A DNA stretch of 64,000 nucleotides from NCBI GenBank assembly GCA_036936605.1, contig JAUPFV010000005.1:153947195-154011194 (forward strand), written 5' to 3'. This DNA comes from Limnanthes douglasii subsp. nivea (Eukaryota; Streptophyta; Magnoliopsida; Brassicales; Limnanthaceae). Of this stretch, positions 21,566 through 33,540 are shown piece by piece; position 1 is the stretch's first letter, and each line of letters opens with the position of its first letter. The position numbers and the translations under genes were made by a program. A model generated the notes under the pieces. The model saw only the letters and a program-made list of their open reading frames with translations. It was not told where the DNA came from and ran no database searches.

Positions 21566-23900
21566 GAATCTGAATGAGCAAAGTACTCTACCTTCTGAGG
21601 TGGAAACATTGAAGGAAAATAAGAAATACACTGTTGAGGAGCGAGATCAGCTAAGGGCAGAGATAGAGGCGCTAAGGGCCATAAAACAAGTAGAGAAAGG
21701 TATCAAGAAGAAATCTGGAGCATCGATACTTCACCATACTGACAATCCCAGGTAGAATTATCCATCACTAAAGACTCACCTCAGTTCAAAAAAGACTCAT
21801 CTCAGCTCGAAGAAGACACATCGGTTCAAGCTTGTTGAAAGCTCTAAGTCTGAATCCTCTAGTAGCTTTCAAATGAGGCTGAACTTGAAGAATATTTGTC
21901 ATCAAGCAGTGAAGAGGGAAGATCTAGAAAAAAGATAAAACTGACCAAAAAGCACTCAAGAAAGAGGGACAGGCGTGGTAGGCTTAAAAGGCATCTGGGC
22001 AAAGGATCGTCCCATAGGCATGCTGATCAGTTGTTGATAGATCATTTTGCTTTTCAGTGTGAACCAGGTATTTTTGTAACTCCTAACGAAGATACAATAT
22101 TTAGTCACAATAAAAACTAGAGACAGTCACCTTTTTTCTGCAAAAATATTATCCGGACACCTTCCCAAAAGGTTTGATAGCTCCAAGATGGAAAAGTATG
22201 ATGGAAGTCGGGATCCAGACAACCAACTGGAGCAATTCAAGAACTTCATGATGAATTTTGATGACGATAATAAACTTTTATGTAGAACCTTCTCCCAAAA
22301 TTTTACGAGGAGTGCTCTCAAATGGTATAATAGCTTACCTCATGGGTGTATTAGAAACTTTGATGCATTCTGGGTTGCCTTCCGGAGGCAATTCGATGGG
22401 AGTAAAGAATTAAAGGGTAATGGGGATACCATTATCCATTGTGCCCAAGAACCAAACAAGTCTTTGAAAGACTATATAAGTCGATTTATGAATACAAAGA
22501 ACAGATTGGCAGATTGTTTTGAGCAGGTGGCAATTGCTTCTCTAAGGCAGGGGTTGAATCTTGGGAACTTAGCTGATTCTGTAACCCGGAAGAAGGCTAT
22601 GACCTGGGGTGGCTTGTTAAACCAAATGGGAAAGTTAATTAATGTGGAGGAAACAAAGAAAACCAGGATGCACTGTCAAGTGAGGTCCACCATAACAGCT
22701 CCTCCAGCCACTAACCAGTCCGGGTACAAGGCTAAGGCGACCGTACAAGGATCTAACCGGTCTAAGAAAACTCAATCCAACCAGAACCAGACTTAAAGCC
22801 AACAATCAAGGGGTAAGAGGGGTCCTTGGGTCCAGCCTGAGTGGTTCACAGAGTTAAGAGAAAATGTAGCTACGATCTATGATAAAACTAAGGATAAAGT
22901 ACACTTCCGAAAGCCGCCGGCGTTGCAGTCCCTCAGAGAAAACGGAAACACTTGTTTTTTTCCAGTATCACAATTATATAGGCCACAATACTCAATAATG
23001 CATAGTATTGAAACAAGAAATTCGGAATCTTATTGAGAAAGGCAACCTGGGAGCATATGTTAAAAGAAGAAGTGGAAGCAGACCTGACAGTGCTCCTCGG
23101 ACTGGTCCTACAAACAATCCTGGAACATCTACTCAAGAAGGGGCAATGGTAATCCTTGAGAGGTTCGATGTCGACTCTGATTATCTTGATCCTGATCCAA
23201 CTCGAAATAAGGTGGGACTGATAACAGAACAAACCAAGACAGTGTCCGGACTGATCAGTTTCTTTGAGTCATTAACTATATTTGGAGTACTGTAACTGCA
23301 CCTACCCCTTCATCAAGGAAGAGGTATGTCCACAGTTTGGCTACTCAATTGGAAGGGGAAATGACTTCCCATCAGTTCTAATCCCCTTTTCCATTTATAG
23401 TTTTTGATGAGGATGATCTGAGGAATATTGCTGGACCATGAGGATGCGGTGGTTATAGGAGCATCTATAGGGGGAATGATATACGTTGAATTCTGATAGA
23501 TACAGGCAGTTCAGCAAACATCCTGTTCTTAAGCTCCAACAAACAGATGAGGAATCCGGCAGTCATTCAACGTTCGGACAGAACTATTGTTGGTTTCACA
23601 GCTAATACTGCGCATGTAATTGGGGAGTTTGAAGAAGAAGTATTATTGGGCAAAGGGCTTTTTAAGAAGACGGTGAGGGTACTATTTGTTGTGGTAGATT
23701 TCCCCACATCATACAATGGCGATTTTTGGGAGGTCTTGGCTTTCCAGAATGCATGTTGTTGCCTCAACAGTCCATCAGTGTTTAAAGTATGCGGTTCAAG
23801 GACAAGTAGGCATTGTCCGAAGTAGTCATAAGATAGCCAGAGAGTGATATGCAACAACTCTTGCTCCTACGACATTGAGGCAGTTCGAATTAATGAATAT
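21566..23900 (+). pseudogene. gypsy element 1 gag-protease region
   Basis: Gag begins near 21566 (MNLNEQSTLPSEVETLKENK). The main gag domain is frame 22188-22796 (KYDGSRDPDNQLEQFKNF, ALKWYNSLP, FRRQFDGSKE, LRQGLNLGNLADSVTRKKA), the retrotransposon gag fold. A degenerate knuckle (QYHNYIGHNTQ) is near 22960. The protease reads ILIDTGSSANILF at about 23490-23530, followed by frame 23547-23825 (GFTANTAHVIGEFEEEVLLGKG). Several frameshifts and stops interrupt it. A UAG at 23901-23903, in the frame of the following pol, marks the junction. Confidence 0.88.
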
Positions 23901-23903
23901 TAG

Positions 23904-26900
23904 CAGTTACTGGAGCCTTCTGCTGAGGAAAGTAAGATTTGTGACCCTAGAGAGGCTCCCAGTGTTATAATACCCATTGAAGAAGTTGAAACTCACTCCC
24001 TTGCAGAGGGTAAGAATGTCAAGATTGGTTCCAAGATGGCGTTATAGTTAAAGAAGAAGTTGTTGTCTTTTTTGCTAAACGATCAGCATGTGTTTTCTTG
24101 GTGTAATAGTGATGTAACTAGGGTACCAACAAGCCTTATTTCACACAAGTTGTCCATCTGGGGCGATGTTGCCTCTGTTGTACAGAAAAGAAGAGGTTTT
24201 TTTAAGGAAAAAACAGATGCGATAATTCAAGAGGTTGATCGGCTGACCAAGATGGGGCAAATTAAATAATCCCAATATCCTATATGGACTGCCAATCTGG
24301 TGTTAGTCAAGAAAAAGAATGGAAAATGGTGTATGTGTATTGATTTCACTGACCTTAATAGAGCTTTCCCAAAGGATCTTTATCATGTCCCTCGGATAGA
24401 TCAGCTCGTGGACTCTACATCTAGAAATAAGTTGTTGTCCTTCATGGATGCCTTCTCATGGTATAATCCGATACAAGTCAATCCAAAGGATCAAGATCAC
24501 ACTACTTTTGTTACAGATAGAGGTCTCCATTGTTACAAGGTAATACCCTTTGGTTTAAAGAATACTGGGGCTACTTATCAGAGGTTGGTGAACAAAACAT
24601 TTTCTAATCTATCGACAAAAATATGGAAGTATACATAGATGACATGATGGTTTAAAGCTTGGAGGAGGATTTTCACATAATTGATCTTCAAGATTCATTT
24701 GCTAATTTAGCCGCTGCGGATTTGAAATTGAATGCAGAGAAATGTGTGTTTGGGGTCCGATGTGGAAAGTTTCTAGGTTATATAATAAGTGAGAAAGGTA
24801 TCCAACCCGATCCGGATCATCTTAATGCACTATTAGAAATGGATCCTCCTCGAAATATTAAAGAAGTTCAAAGGCTCACCGGAAGGTTGGCTTCCTTAAA
24901 TAGGTTTATTTCAAGGTCATCAGACAAGTGTGCTCCGTTTTTTCAAAGATTGAAAAATGCTAAATACTTCAATTGGTCCCCACAATGCAACCATCCCTTC
25001 GTTAAGATAAAGAAACACTAATCCTCACCAAAGACTCTTTTTATGCCCATTCAATGATAAAATCTTTATGTATACTTGGTTGTATCAGAATATGCTATAA
25101 TTGTTTTCTTGGTAAGAGAAGTGAACAATTATCCTCGTCCGGTGTACTACATCAGTAAGAGTTTGTTGGATGTTGAAAGAAGATATTTAAATTTGGAAAA
25201 GTTGGCATTCGCCTTAGTGATTGCAGCGAGAAAGATGACTCTGTATATCCAATCTCTATCTATTATTGTCCGAACGTCTTTCCCGCTAAAAAATGTTCTT
25301 CAAAAGGCAGATATATCAAGCAGAATGACCAAGTGGTCAGTAGAATTGGGCGATTACGACATTGATTTTTCCCCCCGAACAACAATTAAAGCTCAATCAG
25401 TGGCTGATTTCTTAGTAAAATTCCATGCGGACATGAGCTCTAAACAAACTTCAAGAGATAAATTCAAGAAAGAATGGGTGGTCCGAACTGATGGTGGATC
25501 AAGCACTATGGGCCGTGAAGCTGGAATTCGCTTAACCTCTCCATATGGTGATAAAATGTATCAAGCTATATGCTTTGGCTTCAAGGCCTCTAACAATGAG
25601 TCTGAATATGAAGCAACTATAGTTGGTCTTAAATTAGCTCTACTGTGTGGAGCTAAGAAGGTTCGGTTAATGAGTGAATCTCAATTTCTCATCCACCATG
25701 CTCAAGGTCAGTCCGAGGCTAAGAAAGAACAACCGGTCAAGTATTTACTCGTTTTGAAAGAAGTGGCAGCAGAATTCAAAAGTGTTTGCTATGAACATAT
25801 TCCCAGATCGGAGAATACACTGGCAGACTCTCTAACAACTATAACATATTATGAGTCCTACCCTTGGATTCACATACAATAATTCCTATCCATACAGCTA
25901 AGTCGAAACAAAGAAGATGAGGAAAGTATGAGCATACATGTGATCCAACCTAAAGACTGGAGATATACCCTCCTTCAATATATTTCTGATGGGGCTTTGC
26001 CTTCGGATAAAGCTGTGGAAAAAAAGATTAAATACAAAGCACGTGGTTTTTTTATGATAAGGGGAATTCTCTACAAGAAATCTTTCAGTAGACCTATCCT
26101 ACGTTGTTTGGTGTTTGAATAATCCCAAGTTGTTTTGTCTGAACTACTTGATGAGGAAGGCTCAGCACACTGTGGGTACAAAGCACTAACCCGGAGAGTC
26201 TTATTAGTTGGATACTATTGGCCATCCATAATGGCAGATGCTAAAGAAATAGTGAAGAAATGTGATCCATGTCAAAGGTATTGGAATGAAATTCATGTGC
26301 CAACAATACCTATGGAGTCTATTTCTGAGCCAATACCTTTTGCTAGATGGGGGATAGATTTAGTTGGACCTCTACCCATGGTATCTGGGGGATGCATAAC
26401 TGTTATAGTCGTCATTGACTATTTCTCAAAATGGATAGAAGCAGCTTCCTTGGCAGGGCCCACGTCGAAGACTGTCATTAAATTTATCTTATCCAATATA
26501 TGTTGCAGATTTGGAGTCCCTCAAAAGATTACTACAGATAATGGGCCACAGTTTGATATTAAAGACATGGAGGATTTTTGTGCCGCTAGAGGCATTTAGC
26601 ATTGTTTTTCTTATCATTTTCATCAGCAAGCAAATAGCCAAGTTGAAGTTACAAACATAACCATTTTGTTTGGATTAAAAAATAATTTAGAGGTCGCTGT
26701 AGGGAAATGGCCAAGCTATTTACAAGAAGTATGGTGGGCCTACCGAACTACTCATCTGGCTGCTACATAAGAGTCTCTTTTTGCCTTAGTGTATGGGATG
26801 GATGCAATTACCCCCATAGAAGTTATTTTACCATCATACAGAGTCCATAACTATTCCGAAAAGGCTAATGAGATAGCAATTAGGAATCAGCTGGACTTAG

Positions 26901-27193
26901 TAGAAGAAAGAAGGGTTAAAGCAGATTTAAGAACAACACACTACCAACGTATGATGAGGAGCAGATTTGCCTCCAAGATCAAAAGAAGAACTTTTCAACC
27001 AGGGGATAAGGTATTAAGAAAAGTCTTCTTACATACCAAGGAGAAGCAGTTGGATAAATTGGCTCCAAACTGGGAAGGCCCTTATGAAGTCTGTGAGAAA
27101 ATCAAACCTGGGACGTATAGGCTTTCACATAAAGAAGGAAGAGCATTGAAGCACCCATGGAATGTTGAGCATCTCTGGTTATATTTAGAATAA
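23904..27193 (+). pseudogene. gypsy element 1 pol: RT, RNase H, second RNase H, integrase
   Basis: RT is in 24060-25021 (KKKNGKWCMCIDFTDLNRAF, FMDAFSWYNPIQVNP, PFGLKNTGATYQRLVNK). A one-base frameshift near 24630 sits just before the still visible YIDD box, which is followed by a stop. RNase H is 25076-25440 (PVYYISKSLLDVERRYLNLE). The archaeal-type RNase H is 25470-25880 (VVRTDGGSSTMG, ASNNESEYEA). Integrase is 26135-26760 (HCGYKALTRRVLLVGYYWPS, CDPCQRY, RWGIDLVGPLP, TTDNGPQF), with a C-terminal domain at 26789-27193 (KLAPNWEGPYEV). At least six stops break it. Confidence 0.93.
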
Positions 27194-27658
27194 AGTTTTT
27201 GTATAAATATTTACTTGTTAAATACCAGTGTCAATATTAGGGGCATACTCTTTCCTACCCTGGTGGCACGGGAAGGTCTTAATGAGGTGTCCGGTTTTTT
27301 CTTCAATAATACATAATGCCATCTTCAAATAAGTTGGTGTTATTTTACTACAATTCAATTCAAGTATAAATCACTTATTCAATACCTCGGATCTCAAGTA
27401 GATCGGATAAATTTGGTGGTTGGTCATGACTATTAAATACATGTCATTGGAGATATTAAACACTCTCAGTTCAATACTTCTGAAATTCTAGGGGCTACTT
27501 AAACATTAGCCATGAAAGAGTTAAAGTAAAGTATTAAACAAAAAGGAAATTGGATAAATTAAACTTGTTTGGACTTAAACCAAACAGTAGTACAAAATAT
27601 GTCTTGGCCATCCAAGGACTTTGATTGTTCAAAAAAACAAAAAATACATGATAAAACC

Positions 27659-30476
27659 TTAGTACTTGTTCCCTTCGGATGTTTCTTCACCACTGCCTTT
27701 TTTGGGACTTTTGAGTTCAGCACTTGAACTCTCACCCGTACCTTCTTCATCATTAGTGGAATCAAATCAACTAGAATAGTTGTGCTTGTCGCCATCAACC
27801 AAGGTATGAAATGTGATATTCTCGTACTCCACATACTTCCATAAGGGACCAAGGGTTCTATTGGGAAAGATCTCATGGAACAACAGCGCCATGTCAGATT
27901 TGATCCAATCATCTTTTTTTCTAAGGAGTCTACTACTCCATTGGCATATTCTTCAATACCTGCTTTGATGGCTTGCTCTTGCTGACGCTCCAGGGCCTCT
28001 TTTTCATTGGTTATCTCCAAAACAGTGCCTTCCAACTTAGTCTTCTCGTTGGTTAGGGTTTGTAAAACATCATCCTTAGTCTTCAACTGCTCATTCAAAG
28101 CTGTGAGGATTTGTGATGAAGAAGTCTCCAGACCGGACTACTTAGTTTGGAACTCAGTTTTGGCTGCTTCCGATGCGGTTAGCTTGGTTACCAAATCCTC
28201 ATTTTCCTTCTTCAGTGCCTCTATGTTTTGTTGAGCACTTAGGAGACTGTCTGACAGAGATTTCTTGTAAAAAGTGAGAGAGTTGATAATGTTGGTTTGA
28301 CTTTTTACCTGCCTATCCAGATCGAGTACCTACCGGATATAACCAAGGAGAGCATGACTTAAGGTATCCTATTATCTGGATATGGAAAACTATTTTCCAT
28401 TGTAAGTCACCATGTTGGAGGAACTGTAAAATGATCTTTGTCAAAGTCATTAAAGTACAAACCGATGTCTTGAAGGGCAGAAAGGTCCACTTCGTTTTTT
28501 CCTCCACCAGCAATCTGTCCACACTGGAGATCTGTTGGGATTTCCTCTTGCAGGGTAGGGTCAGCAGGAGCTGGTGCTAGGTTTTCCGTGGAGTGAATGA
28601 TTATCTCTTTCCCCAGAGTAACCATCTTCTTGGCAGCTTTTTTATCACTGATGGCCTTGCACTTTCTCTCCTTTTTAGGAGGTCTTGGTGGGTTCTTTGA
28701 CCCTCCAGCTTCCCTCACAGTCTCGACCTATATCGCCTTAAGCAAGGTCACATCAATACCACCCCGGTTCCCCGAACCAGTCCCCTCCATAGTTGTTGGA
28801 GCTAGGTCTTTTGTAGCTTTCATCTTCTTGTTCTTCATTTTGCTAGGGGCCTTAGCCCTAGAAGGCAAGTACAGCTTGGCGTCTTTGGCTTCTTTCCTTT
28901 TCAAAATCACATTAGCGGGAGGAGGGGTGGTCAGCTCTTCCCATGAAAGGTCTCTTTGGCATGTGGTGTTCCACAGGTGAGACCTCACAAAATTTCCCGA
29001 CTTGAAGCAATTGTTGAAGGCATTCCTCCAGTTTTCTAAAGTCCATGCATTGAGCTTTGCACAAGTCTTTTGCCTTCTTCCAAGGGGCTGGTGAACTCCT
29101 TCGGCAGAGCTGAATAGAGATAACAAATTAGTCAAAATAAGAAAATTTATAGTTTAAGAAGTAAGAAAGAAAAAGAAGGAGAAACTTACCAGTGCTTTTC
29201 CACCTGCTAGTCAGCAAGCTAGGTTTGTGTTGGCCTTTATCTTCCTACCATTCTCCCATTTCCCACTAATAAAAAGGAACTGTGTCCTTTAAGGTTTTTC
29301 GGACTCTAGCAGGTCGTCCACAACCTTGAAATCGTTCCCCATGTTGTAGTGGTAGAAGAGAATTCGATGATTCTTACACAGACATGCTACAGCAGCAAAC
29401 TGCTCCATTGGAATTAGGATCTTTGACAGTTTAGACACCATGATACAAGCTAGGAGTGTATACCGGGAATTGGGGCTTAGCTGACTGAGACAAAGTTAGA
29501 CCAAGTGAAAGTACTTGACGATCTCCGGGTCTAAAGGGAACCAGAGTCTACAGTTCAGCATTTCGGTGTATACTACGACCTTGTTCAATTTGCAGTCCAT
29601 GAGGGTCTCCAAATTGATTGGTATCCTCACTTTTATAGACTCCGGAATCCCTCATTTGGTCCAGATTCAACCTAACTCGACGGTGTGAGTGTAGACGTAG
29701 TTAATATTTTGCAAAGCAAGGAAATACTTGACGCTGACGTGTTTCAAACAAGGGCCTACTTTACCCTCTAGACACTCCGGAAGAGAGTCCGAATGAGTCA
29801 TGAAAACTTTAACTTTATTATACCTTTCTTTTCTAAGACAGTATCCCCTGTCTGGTCTGATGTCTCGGTCTCAAAAGAGGCCTCTTCAATGTTGTCCTCA
29901 ATATTCTCTTCCATCACTGTGGAAGGTTTTTCAGTTGGCTTTGAAGAAGGTTGCTCTGGTTCCTTCATCGAAAGTTGTTCGGGTGATTGTGCACTTAATG
30001 CCTCTGAGGGCCTAATGTCGGGTAGAGGTTGCTGTCCGGAGGGCTTGGCCTGTGAAGTAACTTTAGCCACCTCCGATCCGGAGGGTTTTGAACATGATGG
30101 AGTCGATTGGGTTTTTGTTTGGAGGGTCGTCCCTCTCTGGTGAATTTTTAGTATCAGAACCCATTGCTATAAACGGTGAGGGTTTTCTAGTGCTTGAAAC
30201 TGATTTTTCCTTGGAAACGGGATGTTGAGATTCTTGTACGGAAGAACCAGAAGGGAGAGGTGAGAGGTTTGGTATGAATGGAAGTTTTCTGGCTCTAGGG
30301 TTTCTTGATGAAGATGACCCCTGATCGGCATCCTGGTTTGGCTGATTACTTTTCTCGCCTGGAGAAACAGGGAGACCGGCGACGATAAGACTTTCTCTTT
30401 CTACTTTTCTTGCTCTCTCTAACTCAGATAAGTTCAACCAACCTCCTTTAACTAAGGTGTTTATGGCTGTGAACAT
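27659..30476 (-). pseudogene. gypsy element 1 antisense gene (Transposase_28-like), broken, with intron
   Basis: Downstream of pol and on the opposite strand is a decayed homologue of the spliced gene at 38395-41196. It starts at 30476 (MFTAINTLVKGGWLNLSELE) with a Ser/Pro-rich region. The conserved block is about 29580-29200 (LDPEIVKYF, ACIMVSKL, FKVVDDLLESEK). After a GT-AG intron (29110-29189) it continues with QKTCAKLNAW...NFVRSHLW. A coiled-coil-like part is at 28100-27900. The acidic end (TNDEEGTGESSS) stops at 27659. Frameshifts and stops make it non-functional. Function is unknown; Pfam labels such sequences putative gypsy type transposon (Transposase_28). Confidence 0.8.
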
Positions 30477-30568
30477 ATATATCTCAAGAACAATTTGAAG
30501 ATAAAGATGAAATAAGGTTTTTTCTCTTTAAGAAAGTTTTGAGTGTTGAATACAATGGAATAGTAAAA

Positions 30569-30570
<2 letters not shown>

Positions 30571-30645
<75 letters not shown>
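30571..30645. repeat. (AT)n microsatellite
   Basis: An AT dinucleotide run of about 37 units lies between the antisense gene start and the 3' LTR of gypsy element 1. The apparent Tyr/Ile-repeat open frame here comes only from this run. Confidence 0.97.
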
Positions 30646-30648
<3 letters not shown>

Positions 30649-31002
30649 GTAAAAGGCAACAGTTACCAAGGAGAAGTTGAATATGGGTTTTTGCAATGAT
30701 TAAGGGTTGCGCAATGTGTGAAAATCAAAGCCTAGGTAACTTTCTAGACCTAGTGGGTGCGATGATCTAGGAAAAATAACGGCTGCGAGGTTAAACCAAA
30801 TGTTGACACATGTCCCACGATTCATTAAAAACTCTTAGAATTCTGGGAGGAAAATTGAGTCCTGATAAAATTCGAACTTGGTTGTTTGTGAAAAGAAGCT
30901 TTTTAGTTCGGACGACGTAGGCAGATCGGATGGAATTGATCTTGACTTGGTAAAAACATTTACCCTTCTGAAGATGCTTTGCAAGGCCTAAAAAGGGGAT
31001 AC

Positions 31003-31367
31003 TAATGAGTTTGGATCTTACAGTCACAACCAACCTATTAATCCGAACAGGAGTAATTCGGACCATATCACACCACTATAAATCCGAACAGGACAAATGT
31101 AAATAACTTTTAACTAAGCTATTATCTAATTTACTTAAACATAAAATGGGTCATTGAATTCGACCCGGTTTCATGACCCGACCCGGTAAGCCCATGGGTC
31201 TATAATTACGCTATAAATACCCCAACCACTCTCATTAATGAGGGTGATCAGAATTTAATACTAGCAGGCTGCATAATTATCTCACTACTCCCCACACTAA
31301 ACACAAAACACCCAAAACTTACAAAACATTTTACAAAACTATCCTCAGCCCAAAATAAACCAAACCA
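31003..31367 (+). repeat. gypsy element 1, 3' LTR
   Basis: A 365-bp LTR homologous to 21144-21492 with roughly 20 or more single-base differences. Its 18 extra bases include a duplicated GACCCGG. Its first bases read TAATGAG where the 5' copy has TGATGAG, so the TG end is mutated. Confidence 0.9.
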
Positions 31368-31530
31368 ATTACTAGTGAGAAGGTTTTTATAATGTTGAAC
31401 AACTAGATTGCTCATTTGATTTTGATCAACTAACCAAATATTATTATGATTAATACCATTAATTCTATTGTGTATATTCCTTTCTTGACATAGTTGTGCA
31501 ATAAGGCAGTTTTTTATGACATTGCTTGAA
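31368..31530 (-). pseudogene. LINE ORF2 fragment, continuation of 19034-21143
   Basis: Past the ATTAC target duplication, the minus strand reads NNIWLVDQNQMSNLVVQHYK followed by NLL. This is the linker typical of LINE ORF2 between endonuclease and RT. It continues into the LINE on the far side of gypsy element 1. It ends near 31530, where another gypsy fragment begins. Confidence 0.7.
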
Positions 31531-33540
31531 CTAGTTCATGCAGATTGGGATCCCCAAAACCATTACAACAGATAATGGCCCCCATTTTGAAAATAGAGAC
31601 ATGGAACTTTTCTATAATTCTAGAGGAATTCGGCATTTGTTTTCTTCACCCTTCCATCCTCAAGCAAATGAGAAAATAGATGTTGTTAATAGAATTATTA
31701 TGATGGGTCTAAAAAATAATTTATAGGGTACGACAGGCCAAATTACTTTTATGAAGTTTTATGATCTTATCTCTCTGAATTCATAACTACTTTGAAGAAG
31801 ATAATAATACAACTGTCATAGTTCAACTGGATTTGGTTGAGGAAAAAAGAATCAACGCTCACTCAAGAAATATTCATTATCAAGCTTTAATGAGAAATAT
31901 GTGTGCATCTAAAATTTGAAGAAGATAGTTTGAAGTGGGAGAAAATATATTGAGGAAAGTATTGTTACACATTAAAGACAAAAACCTTGGAAAGTTAGCC
32001 CCAAATTGTGAAGGGCCATATTGTATGAGTGAAAGGGTCAATCATGGGACCTGTCGATTGATTGATCAAGAAGGCGACTTTCTAAGGCAACAATTGAATA
32101 TTGAACATTTAAGGGTTTATCTTAAATAGTTTTATAATATGTTTATTTTGTTAATATTTTTTATATATGCATGTAAATATTTAGGGACACACTATTTCCT
32201 ATCTAGGTAGCTCAGGGAAGTTTTAATGAGGTGTCTGAATCATTTTCAATCTATTGTACTTTTCTTCAATTGATTTTTGTGTTGTTCTTCGTACTTATAT
32301 TTTTTTACATACCTTAATGGATTACCTTCGAATGGTCAAAGTATTTGTTTTATATTCCTTTGAATTGATTACCTTCGAATGGTCAAAGTGTTAGTTTTAT
32401 ATACATTCGAATCATTGAAGTGTTCGTATTATATACCTTCAAATATTTAAAATAAGTGGAAAATAAAATTAAAAAGGGTAATTTTCATAAACCGATGTGG
32501 GTACAAAATGCCTTAAGCTACATAAAAGGGTTATAAAAAATCCAACTAAGTATTACAAAATTATTTGGACAAACTAAGGACTTGATGGAATCCAAGCAAG
32601 ATAACAAAGTTTCCTTACATGAGCTAAGGACTTAAAACATTGACACAAAATTCATTTGCCTTCGGGCTCGTCCGCATCGACATTTTCTTTTTTTGAACTC
32701 CCACTTTTGGAGTTTTGTGCATCACTTTCCTCTGAGCCATCACCAGATGAATCCATAGATATGCCCAACTAATTAACTATGGGCATATCATTGGGCCACA
32801 ACCTTTCTGGAACCAGCTCCCACAAAGATCCAAGGACTAGCATATGGAATGCCTTGTGATATTCCAACACCATATCGGATTTAATCGAGCCATCTCGTTT
32901 GTCTAAGGATTTTAAAATCCCATCGGTATATTTTTCCATTGCATCCTTTATTTCTTTTCCGGTATGAGCTTTGGGAGAAGTCACCTTCTCATCGTATTTC
33001 TTCAAAAGGGCCTCTTGATTATTTTTTCTCCTTTGATATGCGTTCTACGGTAGTTTTATTAATTGCCTACTAATTTTTCAGTGATGTAATCTCTCCAGAT
33101 TAGATAATTGTAACTTCTCATAGACATACTTTAGTTTTACAAGCTCATCCTTAATCGACTTGACTTCACCTGCTAGACTATTGGTATGAATTTTCCCCCT
33201 TTCAAACCTATAGGCTTCATCGGATTGCCTTCTCGATATGTTTTCCCCTCTAGTGTTGGAAGCCTTGGATAAGGAAAGTTGGGTAGTAGGAGTATTGGAG
33301 GATCAATGAGTGGGATTGTATGAGGGGCGATATTCGAAAGAAGAATGATCTCTGAACGGGTAGCTGTTGTTTTCCTATTTTCTCTCTTTTGTCACTGCTA
33401 CGTTTGCTTCTCTTGTGTGTATTTTTCCTCTTTGACACAGGAAGCTTCGTGGGTGCATCGCGCTCATCGACATTGGTAGTAACTGCAGCTAACAAGATAT
33501 TGGTAGTGGCTCTAAACTAGTGGTGTATGGCTATAAAACT
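31531..33540 (+). mobile_element. Ty3/gypsy fragment: integrase end plus antisense gene remnant
   Basis: Frame 31538-31726 is a Tat-type integrase core (GIPKTITTDNGPHFENRDME, SSPFHPQANEKIDVVNR), keeping the second catalytic Asp and changing the QVEV context. Frame 31935-32129 is the integrase C-terminus (KLAPNCEGPY, LNIEHLRVYLK). Downstream on the minus strand (32652-33500) lies another copy of the antisense gene C-terminus: frame 33005-32769 (GSLWELVPERLWPNDMP) then an acidic Ser/Glu tail. No LTR was found on either side, so it is a truncated copy related to, but distinct from, elements 1 and 2. Confidence 0.82.

Larger units (their letters stand above)
21144..31367 (+). mobile_element. Ty3/gypsy element 1, Tat type, nearly full length but decayed
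   Basis: LTRs are 21144-21492 and 31003-31367, flanked by the 5-bp target duplication ATTAC (21139-21143 and 31368-31372). The order is gag, protease, RT, RNase H, a second (archaeal-type) RNase H, integrase, then a long antisense ORF before the 3' LTR. That is the layout of Tat/Retand-type plant gypsy elements. A primer-binding-site-like TTGGCGACCACGATGGG follows the 5' LTR, and a polypurine tract (AAAAGGGGATAC) precedes the 3' LTR. Stops and frameshifts break all coding regions. It is inserted in a minus-strand LINE. Confidence 0.93.

Noticed and set aside
30484..30696. Tyr/Ile-repeat open frame as a small gene
   Set aside because: It is the translation of an AT microsatellite.
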